DNA of 11,301 nucleotides from Terriglobia bacterium (GTDB taxonomy: Bacteria > Acidobacteriota > Terriglobia > UBA7540): assembly GCA_030040295.1 (NCBI GenBank), contig JASHTZ010000081.1, positions 1 to 11,301 on the forward strand, written 5' to 3'. This document shows positions 1 through 5,998 of the stretch, piece after piece. The first letter of the stretch is position 1, and each line of letters opens with the position of its first letter. Below the pieces are notes generated by a model. That model was not told the origin of the DNA, did no database searches, and was given only the letters and a program-made list of their open reading frames with translations. The translations under genes were made by a program, and so were the position numbers.

Positions 1-25
1 CGCGCGTCACAAACGACAATTAAAA

Positions 26-32
26 GGGGAGG
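26..32 (+). promoter_or_regulatory. Ribosome binding site of the DUF4337 gene
   Basis: GGGGAGG lies four bases before the ATG at 37. It is a strong Shine-Dalgarno match and fixes the start of the first gene. The 25 bases before it are too short to judge a promoter. Confidence 0.75.
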
Positions 33-36
33 CGTC

Positions 37-582
37 ATGAGCATCGAAGAACTCCATGAGATGGAAGAGCACGCGGAGCACTCCGCGCACGACCCCTCGC
101 TTCTGCCCGTGACCGTCACCATGGCCGTCCTGGCCGTGGTGCTGGCCGCCACAACTCTGCTCGGGCATCGCGCCCACACGGAGGAGTTGCTATTTCAAAA
201 TAAGGCAACAGATCAATGGGCGTATTATCAAGCTAAGAACATTCGCCAGCACACCTATGAACTCTTCCTCGATCTCCTTTCCGTCACGGCCGTCAAGGAC
301 CCCGATCTGGCGGAAAAAGTCCGTGTGAAATATGAGAAGGAAGTATCGCGCTACAAGGAAGACTTGACGGATATCGAAAAGGAAGCCCACTCGCTCGAAG
401 GCGAAGTCGCTCACTCGCAGCGCCAGGCCAATCGCTTCGACCTGGGCGAGGTTTGCCTCGAGGCCGCTATCGTCATCACCTCGCTCACGCTCCTCACCCG
501 GCGCCGCGAGTTCTACCAACTGGGAATTCTCATGGGTTTGGTGGGAGTGGGAATCGCCTTGACGGGATTTTTGATCAAGTGA
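37..582 (+). CDS. DUF4337 family membrane protein
   Basis: This 181-residue protein resembles the DUF4337 family, whose function is unknown. It has a short acidic, His-rich N-terminus, a hydrophobic segment at about residues 24-43, a charged helical and probably coiled-coil middle (about 90-133), and two further hydrophobic segments at about 136-153 and 160-180. The stretch NKATDQWAYYQAKNIR (55-70) and the RFDLGEVCLEAAIVI region (133-147) look like the family's conserved blocks. Three membrane spans with a helical domain between the first two are predicted, so it should sit in the inner membrane. The start is set by GGGGAGG at 26-32. The permease gene begins 7 bases after the stop, so the two are likely co-transcribed, but nothing in the sequence proves a shared function. 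The family call is from memory of motifs and is fairly sure; the role is unknown. Confidence 0.8.
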   Translation: MSIEELHEMEEHAEHSAHDPSLLPVTVTMAVLAVVLAATTLLGHRAHTEELLFQNKATDQWAYYQAKNIRQHTYELFLDLLSVTAVKDPDLAEKVRVKYEKEVSRYKEDLTDIEKEAHSLEGEVAHSQRQANRFDLGEVCLEAAIVITSLTLLTRRREFYQLGILMGLVGVGIALTGFLIK

Positions 583-589
583 GCCCGCC

Positions 590-3028
590 ATGATCACCTT
601 CTGGCGCCCTTTGCGCAACAGCCTTCGCAGCCTTTGGAGAAATCCTGGCTTTACGGCCGTGGCCGTGCTCTCCCTCGCGCTCGGAATCGGCGCCAATACC
701 GCCATCTTCTCACTCCTCAACGCCCTGCTGCTTCGAGATTTGCCGGTGTGGCAGCCGGAGCGCCTGGTCGAGCTTTCCGTTGTGCGCCGCGGCAACAAGA
801 TCATGTTCTCCTACCCGATGTTCAGGGAGATCGAGCGCGGGCAAAAAGTATTTTCCGGCCTGATGGGTTGGAGTTTCGGCGCACAGACGAACGTGGAGAT
901 CGGCGGGGCTCTTTCGCAGGCCGATTTGAGGTCGGTCACGGGCGATTACTACTCTGTGCTCGGAGTCACTCCGCTTCTGGGAAGATTGCTCACGCCGGGC
1001 GATACGGAATTCGGCTCGAACGGGGCCGCTCCGGTGGCCGTGTTGAGTTACGAATACTGGCGGCGCCGCTTCGGCGGGTCAAGCGGCGCGGTGGGAAAGG
1101 TGATTGCCATCGAGGGAAAACCTTTCACCATCGTCGGCGTCACGCGCAAGTGGTTCACGGGAATGTCCACGGGTGAACCGCCCGACATCACCATTCCCAT
1201 GAAGAACACAGACGAGCGCGCCCTGCTCTTCGTGTTCGTCACCGGCCGGCTGAAAGACGGAGTGACCGTTGAGCAGGCGCGCGCCCAGCTTCAATCGTTC
1301 TGGCCGCAAGTGCTGCTCGACACAGCATCAACCGATACTCCCGGCTTGCGCCGGCAATTATTTCTATCGATGGGGCTTGCCGTGGATTCCGCTGCGACGG
1401 GTGTGAACGCCACGCTGCGTTCGCGTTTCACGCGGCCGCTTTATGTGCTGATGGGAATCGTGGGATTGATCCTTTTGCTCGCCTGCGTGAACCTGGCCAG
1501 CCTGATGCTCGCGCGTGCCGCGGCGCGCCGGCATGAAGTGGGTGTGCGCGTGGCGCTCGGAGCCGGTCGCTGGGCCCTGGCCCGCCAAGTGATGTTGGAG
1601 AGCCTCACGCTCTCGGCAATCGGCGCGCTGCTCGGTCTCGCCTTCGCTTTCTGGGGAAGCCGCTGGCTGGTGACGCTGCTGGCGGAGGGCGCGCTTACGC
1701 CCGTCATTTTTGACCTTCGCCCCGATTGGCGCGTGCTCGCGGTCACCGCATCGGTGGCCGTGGTGACGGGAATTCTCTTCGGCCTCGCGCCGGCCTGGCT
1801 CAGCTCGCGCCAGGATCCCGCCGCGCTCGTCCAGCAGAACACGCATCGCCTGGCGAGCTCCACCGGAGTACTGGGAAAATCCCTGATCGTCACGCAAATT
1901 GCGCTCTCACTCATCCTCATGTTGGGCGCGGGCCTTCTGGCAAGAAGTTTTCAGAAATTGTGCTCGATTGATCCCGGCATGGAGGAGAGTGTGCTCGATG
2001 TGCAGATCTCTCCCCGCCCGGACGAGGATCCGAAACTTGACCTGAACCCCTACTACCAGCAGCTCACGGAGCGAATCGCGAGCCTGCCGGGCGTGGCCTC
2101 AGTGGGACTCTCGGACATGCCTGTCGGAGAGGGAAGCTGGAAGGACACAATAACCACCAAACAGGATGCCTCGAACCCCTCAGCCAGCCTGATCACGAAT
2201 GCCGCGATGATCTCACCAGGTCTCTTGCCTACACTCGGAATCAGCATTGCCGAGGGTCGCGATTTCAACTGGACTGACGACGTACATCACCCGACCGTCG
2301 CCATACTCAGCCGCAGCGTTGCCGACCGGCTATTTCCCAGCGGAAACGCCGTCGGCCAGCTCGTTCGCTTCAGCTTCATGCCGGAGTTTCAAAATCTGGA
2401 AATTGTGGGCGTGGCGGATAACGCGCGAATCATCGACTTGCACCAGGCAGACCCGCCGGTGATTTACCTTCCGTGCTTTCAGCACAAGGGACGAGCCGGC
2501 AATCTCCTTGTGCGCACGCGTAATAACCCCCAGAGTGTGGGCAGGCTTGTGGATCGGGAAGTTGAATCCCTCGGCCACGATTACACCTTGGGATCGAGAA
2601 CCGTCGCGCAGGTGGTAAGCCAGGCGCTGGTGGAAGACCGCGTGATCGCGCTGCTCTCCGGCTTCTTTGCGGGGCTGGCGCTGCTGCTTGCCTCCGTGGG
2701 GCTTTACGGGCTGATGTCCTTCGCCGTCACGCACCGAACCCGCGAGTTCGGAGTTCGAGTGGCGTTGGGTGCAGCGCCCGCGAACGTCCGCTGGCTCGTC
2801 TTGCGCGAATCGGTGGCGCTGGGCGTGGCGGGGATTGCGCTGGGAATTCCCTGCGCGCTCGCCGCGGGCCGCTTGCTGGCAGGAATGCTCTTTGGGGTTT
2901 CCACCGGCGACTTGCCGACCCTGATTCTGGTCTCGATTCTGCTGCTCGCCGTGGCCGTGGTGGCAGGATACCTTCCCGCAAGCCGCGCGTCGCGAGTCGA
3001 TCCGATGGAGGCATTGCGCGCCGAGTGA
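590..3028 (+). CDS. ADOP-type (MacB/FtsX-like) ABC transporter permease
   Basis: This 812-residue inner-membrane protein is a duplicated MacB/FtsX permease. The N-terminus (FWRPLRNSLRSLWRNPGF, then LGIGANTAIFSLLNALLLR) is the hallmark of the Acidobacterial duplicated orphan permease family. Visible order: membrane span 22-42, periplasmic MacB-like core about 45-280, FtsX three-span domain about 285-405, a second half opening with a span at 429-450, second periplasmic core about 455-675, and a second FtsX domain about 683-805. That gives eight spans. The cytoplasmic signature recurs as EVGVRVALGAGR (316-327) and EFGVRVALGA (719-728), which shows the internal duplication. It ends in the usual RASRVDPMEALR motif. 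Related MacB proteins move substrates or drive envelope work using an ATPase; here no ATPase gene adjoins, as is usual for ADOPs. The substrate is unknown. The start has only a weak ribosome site, so translation may be coupled to the upstream gene. Confidence 0.92.
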   Translation: MITFWRPLRNSLRSLWRNPGFTAVAVLSLALGIGANTAIFSLLNALLLRDLPVWQPERLVELSVVRRGNKIMFSYPMFREIERGQKVFSGLMGWSFGAQTNVEIGGALSQADLRSVTGDYYSVLGVTPLLGRLLTPGDTEFGSNGAAPVAVLSYEYWRRRFGGSSGAVGKVIAIEGKPFTIVGVTRKWFTGMSTGEPPDITIPMKNTDERALLFVFVTGRLKDGVTVEQARAQLQSFWPQVLLDTASTDTPGLRRQLFLSMGLAVDSAATGVNATLRSRFTRPLYVLMGIVGLILLLACVNLASLMLARAAARRHEVGVRVALGAGRWALARQVMLESLTLSAIGALLGLAFAFWGSRWLVTLLAEGALTPVIFDLRPDWRVLAVTASVAVVTGILFGLAPAWLSSRQDPAALVQQNTHRLASSTGVLGKSLIVTQIALSLILMLGAGLLARSFQKLCSIDPGMEESVLDVQISPRPDEDPKLDLNPYYQQLTERIASLPGVASVGLSDMPVGEGSWKDTITTKQDASNPSASLITNAAMISPGLLPTLGISIAEGRDFNWTDDVHHPTVAILSRSVADRLFPSGNAVGQLVRFSFMPEFQNLEIVGVADNARIIDLHQADPPVIYLPCFQHKGRAGNLLVRTRNNPQSVGRLVDREVESLGHDYTLGSRTVAQVVSQALVEDRVIALLSGFFAGLALLLASVGLYGLMSFAVTHRTREFGVRVALGAAPANVRWLVLRESVALGVAGIALGIPCALAAGRLLAGMLFGVSTGDLPTLILVSILLLAVAVVAGYLPASRASRVDPMEALRAE

Positions 3029-3041
3029 GGCGCGGCCTTGC

Positions 3042-3115
3042 TGTAGCGCGGCTGTCCCCAGCCGCGACGCCCAAAAGGCCAAAGTCGAGACGCGGGTGGG
3101 GACACCCACGCTACA
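3042..3115. repeat. Paired inverted REP-like hairpins
   Basis: Two 25-base units face each other (3042-3066 and 3091-3115) with a 24-base spacer, in the gap between two convergent genes. Each unit is TGTAGCG-like sequence at the foot of a hairpin. Unit 1 has stem CGCGGCTG / CAGCCGCG with loop TCCC. Unit 2, read on the minus strand, has stem CGTGGGTG / CACCCGCG with loop TCCC. The units differ at three positions, two of which form a compensated base pair (C-G to G-C). GTAG at the foot of a hairpin is the known layout of REP sequences. There is no T-run, so classic intrinsic termination is not supported, though the fold could still protect or end both transcripts. Confidence 0.75.
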
Positions 3116-3135
3116 ACCGAATCCGCGAAAATCCG

Positions 3136-3984
3136 CTACGGTCGCGCGTTGCTGGCGACAAAGTTCTTCAGACAAGCCATATATTCCTGGCCGCCGACCT
3201 CCATCACATCATTGTGGTGGGCGCCTTCCACGCGAAAAAACTGTTTGGGCTCCGGCGCGGCGCGAAAAAGCTGCTCACCCATTTCAAACGGCACCGTTTC
3301 ATCGAGTGTGCCGTGGACAATCAGAATCGGGGCGTGAACTTCGCGGATCAACTCCTCGGAATCGAAGTGCGACTTCACCGCATAGCTGATGAAAGGAATT
3401 GCGAACATTCGCCGCGCCATCGCCCGCGCGCTGGTAAAAGAACTCTCAACGATCAGACCTCCGCAAGGCCGGCGCGACGCCAGGTTCACCGCCACCGCGC
3501 CGCCCAGCGAGTGCCCGTAAACGATAATGTCCTCGGGGCGGAAGTGGCGCTGCCCGGTCAAGTATTCGTAGGCCGCGTCGGCATCGTGGTAAACGCCCGC
3601 TTCGTCGGGCTTGCCTTCACTCTTCCCGTAGCCGCGATATTCTACAGCCAGGATATTCGTTCCGATCGCCGCCATCGCATGCAGGTGCCCCAGACCGAAG
3701 CCGATATTCTCCGCGTTGCCGTGGAAACAGAGGAGGATTTGCCGGGAAGCAGGATTCGAATGATAGAAAGCGTTGATTCGAACGCCGTCTGCCGTCACCA
3801 GCCATATTTCTTCCGCTTCCTGCTGAATAATTTGTGGAGGGGGAAATCCTTCCGGGTAACGCGGGGGGTGGAAGATGAGTCGATTCTCAACAATCCTCAG
3901 AGCGGCAAAGGCAATCAGAAATCCGCTTGCGACTCCGATCAGAAAAATCGCCAAGAGCCTTTTCACCTTCGCGGGGATATCCAT
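3136..3984 (-). CDS. Membrane-anchored alpha/beta hydrolase (Bem46/ABHD13-like)
   Basis: This is a 282-residue serine hydrolase of the alpha/beta fold. Residues 8-30 form an N-terminal hydrophobic anchor or signal segment, followed by LIFHPPRYPEGFPP, a linker common in this group. The oxyanion-loop motif FHGNAENIG is at 87-95, the nucleophile elbow GHSLGG at 157-162 (Ser159), the acid at Asp228 in HGTLDETVP, and the base most likely His257 in GAHHND. The triad is therefore complete. The layout resembles the Bem46/ABHD13-like and serine-aminopeptidase S33 families, whose substrates in bacteria are mostly unknown, so no substrate is assigned. The ribosome site before the ATG is weak. It lies 88 bases downstream of the HtrA-type protease gene on the same strand, so the two may share a transcript, with a long hairpin between them. 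The active domain probably faces the periplasm (inference). Confidence 0.88.
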   Translation of the reverse strand: MDIPAKVKRLLAIFLIGVASGFLIAFAALRIVENRLIFHPPRYPEGFPPPQIIQQEAEEIWLVTADGVRINAFYHSNPASRQILLCFHGNAENIGFGLGHLHAMAAIGTNILAVEYRGYGKSEGKPDEAGVYHDADAAYEYLTGQRHFRPEDIIVYGHSLGGAVAVNLASRRPCGGLIVESSFTSARAMARRMFAIPFISYAVKSHFDSEELIREVHAPILIVHGTLDETVPFEMGEQLFRAAPEPKQFFRVEGAHHNDVMEVGGQEYMACLKNFVASNARP

Positions 3985-3997
3985 GAACCTGCAAGGC

Positions 3998-4038
3998 TGT
4001 AGCGCCGGAGGCCTGGGGAAATCCCCAAGCCCCCGTAG
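3998..4038. repeat. TGTAG-foot long imperfect hairpin between protease and hydrolase genes
   Basis: TGTAGCGC opens the element at 3998. A long stem follows at 4006-4035: CGG, GGC and TGGGGA on the left pair with TCCCCA, GCC and CCG on the right around an AA loop, interrupted by two single mismatches (12 of 14 positions paired). It shares the TGTAGCG foot with the units at 3042-3115, but the stem sequence differs and is longer. It lies in the 88-base gap after the protease stop on the minus strand and could trim or attenuate readthrough into the hydrolase gene. No T-run follows on either strand. Confidence 0.6.
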
Positions 4039-4072
4039 TTCAGTCGATCACGTCAGCTTGCAACTGCCGGTC

Positions 4073-5599
4073 TCACTGACCGTCGCCGCCATCACCACCG
4101 TCCGGGGAGATAACCACGAACACGCCGTTCCCCTGGCGGTTAATTCGCAGCAGCGTCTGCCCCTTGGCTTCCGCGGCCCAGCGGTTGAAGTCCGCGACAG
4201 AACGCACCGGATGGCGATTGATGCTTTCAATCAAGTCGCCTTCCTGCAAACCGGCTTGAGCAGCAGGCGAGTTCGGGTCGAGCTGGCTGATCACCACGCC
4301 GACCGCGCTCGGGGGCAGGCCCAATTGGTCGCGGATTGACGGAGTAAGGTTCTGAACGGTTATCCCGCGCAGCGCGCCTTGCTGAACACCGGAGGGACCA
4401 CCGGTCGTCGCGTTGAGGTTCGCCGGCCGTTCACCCAAAGTCACCTTAATGGTCATCGGCTGGCCGTCGCGAAGAATATCAAGCGTGGCCACGCTGTCTG
4501 GATTCAAATTCGTGACCATGACGGTCAATTGATCCCGGTCCGAAATCATCTGCCCGTTGAGCTTACGGATGACGTCGCCGGTCTTCACCCCGGCTTTATC
4601 GGCAGGGCTATCCTTCGTCACGTCGCCAACCAGGGCGCCGTTGGTGTCGGGAACATGGAACTGCTTTGCCAGTCCCTCGTCGAGGTTTTCAATCTCCACG
4701 CCCAGGTAGCCGCGGCTGACCTTCCCGGTCTTAATCAAGTCTTCCATCACGTGTTTGGCCATGTCGATGGGAATCGCAAATCCAATACCCATGAAACTGC
4801 CCTCGCCTTCAGGGCCCGAGTTGCCGCTCAGGATCGCCGTATTGATCCCCACCACCTGTCCGTGAATGTTCACCAGGGCGCCGCCCGAGTTGCCGGGATT
4901 GATGGCGGCATCGGTTTGAATGAAATTCTGAAATGTTTCGATATCACCTTGCGAGCGGCCCAATGCGCTTACTGCGCCGCGCGTGACGGTAAAGTTCAGC
5001 CCGAAGGGATTGCCGAATGCCATGACGATGTCACCGACGTGCAGAGCCTCAGAATCGCCCAATGAGGCGACGGGAAGGTCTGTAGAGTCGATTTTGACCA
5101 CCGCAATGTCTGTTTGGGGATCAGCCCCCACCACCTTGCCTTTAAATTGCCGCTTGTCGGAAAGTGTGATCGAAATATCCTTGGCCTTGGCGATAACGTG
5201 ATTGTTGGTCAGAATATATCCATCCGAAGAAACGATCACGCCGCTCCCCAGCGCCTGCTCGCGTTGCTCCTGGGGAACCTGGGGAAACATGTTGCCGAAA
5301 AATTGCCGAAAGAAGGGATCGTTCAAGAATGGCGATTGCTGAACTTTTATCACTTGTGTGGATTGAATCGCCACCACCGCCGGCGTTACCGCCTTGGCGA
5401 TCCGCTCGTAAGCCTCATTCTGCTCCTGCAGAACGTTAATGTCGGGTCCATCCAAGGACTTCCCCTGGGCTAGGGCGAAGCTCGGGAAGAGGTGATGCCC
5501 CCGGTACATCATCATCGAAAGCCCCAGAACCAAGATGCCGATCAGGGTGAGGCTCAACCCTCCCAGGTTTTCCCGCAAGAACCGTTTGTCAAATCGCAT
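4073..5599 (-). CDS. HtrA/DegP-family periplasmic serine endoprotease
   Basis: This 508-residue trypsin-like protease of the Do/HtrA family would degrade or refold damaged envelope proteins in the periplasm. A membrane-anchor or signal segment lies at about 13-32. The protease domain covers about 65-285, with catalytic His134 in LTNNHVIA, Asp164 in DPQTDIAVVK and Ser238 in NPGNSGGALVN. An LA-loop-like, Phe- and Pro-rich insert lies at about 90-115. Two PDZ domains follow, PDZ1 about 294-391 (starting RGYLGVEIE) and PDZ2 about 410-498, and the protein ends in a Gly/Asp-rich tail. Length and domain order fit DegP/DegQ (one protease plus two PDZ). The start is fixed by a strong AGGAGG eight bases upstream. 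It follows the cyclase gene after 399 bases, so it probably has its own promoter. DegP, DegQ and MucD-type names cannot be told apart here, so no symbol is given. Confidence 0.95.
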   Translation of the reverse strand: MRFDKRFLRENLGGLSLTLIGILVLGLSMMMYRGHHLFPSFALAQGKSLDGPDINVLQEQNEAYERIAKAVTPAVVAIQSTQVIKVQQSPFLNDPFFRQFFGNMFPQVPQEQREQALGSGVIVSSDGYILTNNHVIAKAKDISITLSDKRQFKGKVVGADPQTDIAVVKIDSTDLPVASLGDSEALHVGDIVMAFGNPFGLNFTVTRGAVSALGRSQGDIETFQNFIQTDAAINPGNSGGALVNIHGQVVGINTAILSGNSGPEGEGSFMGIGFAIPIDMAKHVMEDLIKTGKVSRGYLGVEIENLDEGLAKQFHVPDTNGALVGDVTKDSPADKAGVKTGDVIRKLNGQMISDRDQLTVMVTNLNPDSVATLDILRDGQPMTIKVTLGERPANLNATTGGPSGVQQGALRGITVQNLTPSIRDQLGLPPSAVGVVISQLDPNSPAAQAGLQEGDLIESINRHPVRSVADFNRWAAEAKGQTLLRINRQGNGVFVVISPDGGDGGDGQ

Positions 5600-5607
5600 G
5601 AACTTTT

Positions 5608-5615
5608 CCTCCTAG
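5608..5615 (-). promoter_or_regulatory. Ribosome binding site of the protease gene
   Basis: On the minus strand CTAGGAGG ends eight bases before the ATG at 5599. It contains the full AGGAGG core and confirms the start chosen for the protease. Confidence 0.8.
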
Positions 5616-5663
5616 AATAAGTGCGCGGATGCCCTCAACAAATTCCTGTAGACCTCTCACTTG

Positions 5664-5687
5664 GCCACGGCATTGGCACGCCACGGC
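5664..5687. repeat. Direct repeat GCCACGGC upstream of the protease gene
   Basis: GCCACGGC occurs at 5664-5671 and again at 5680-5687, a 16-base period, 65-88 bases before the protease start. TTGGC also recurs beside each copy. Tandem sites at such spacing can be regulator binding sites, but the two copies may be chance in GC-rich DNA. Confidence 0.3.
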
Positions 5688-5773
5688 TTTCTTCCATGCG
5701 CTGCGTGCGCTCCCGCCCTAATCTCAGCTCGCCATTTGCCGGCCCGAGGGCGCCTCGAAACAAGGCCCCTGCA

Positions 5774-5804
5774 ATATTAGACGGAATTCGGTTCTTTATG
5801 TCAT
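5774..5804 (-). promoter_or_regulatory. Weak sigma-70-like promoter candidate for the protease gene
   Basis: On the minus strand ATGACA (5799-5804, five of six to TTGACA) is followed after 19 bases by TAATAT (5774-5779, four of six to TATAAT). The spacer is longer than ideal. Transcription would start near 5767, leaving a leader of roughly 165 bases before the protease ATG. No sigma-E-type GGAACTT box at a proper distance was found. Confidence 0.25.
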
Positions 5805-5998
5805 CAAGGCAGGTGGTCGGACCGTTTGTTCGCGCAGCATTCCTTGCCCGGGAGCTTCATCCCGCCGTTAACTCCTACGAGTATTGATGCTTCAGCGGGG
5901 ACTCAGGGTTTGCTTATTTATGCGCTCAGCTTTAAATCGTTTCCCGATAAGGATTTCCCTTCCTGCGGGCGCGGCTCGTGCAGAGACAAGCGAGGCAA

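Larger units (their letters stand above)
5600..5998. other. Intergenic region upstream of the protease gene
   Basis: This 399-base gap separates the cyclase stop from the protease start, both on the minus strand. It holds the protease ribosome site, an 8-base direct repeat at 5664-5687 and a weak promoter candidate at 5774-5804. A reading frame at 5621-5887 on the plus strand starts with GTG, has no ribosome site and shows no recognisable motif, so it is not called. No clear terminator was seen after the cyclase gene. The gap is long enough for an untranslated leader or a small RNA, but no fold stands out. Confidence 0.6.

Noticed and set aside
3042..3115. Bidirectional intrinsic terminator
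   Set aside because: Strong stems are present but no T-run follows on either strand; a REP-like element explains the inverted pair better.
3025..4002. 325-residue plus-strand frame over the hydrolase gene
   Set aside because: It overlaps a complete alpha/beta hydrolase with an intact triad on the other strand and shows no motif of its own.
5621..5887. 88-residue plus-strand frame in the gap before the protease gene
   Set aside because: GTG start, no ribosome site, low-complexity translation with no motif; it overlaps the region expected to hold the protease promoter.
5600..5998. Sigma-E-type promoter for the protease gene
   Set aside because: A GGAATTT and a GTCTAA-like box exist on the minus strand, but not in the right order and spacing to each other.
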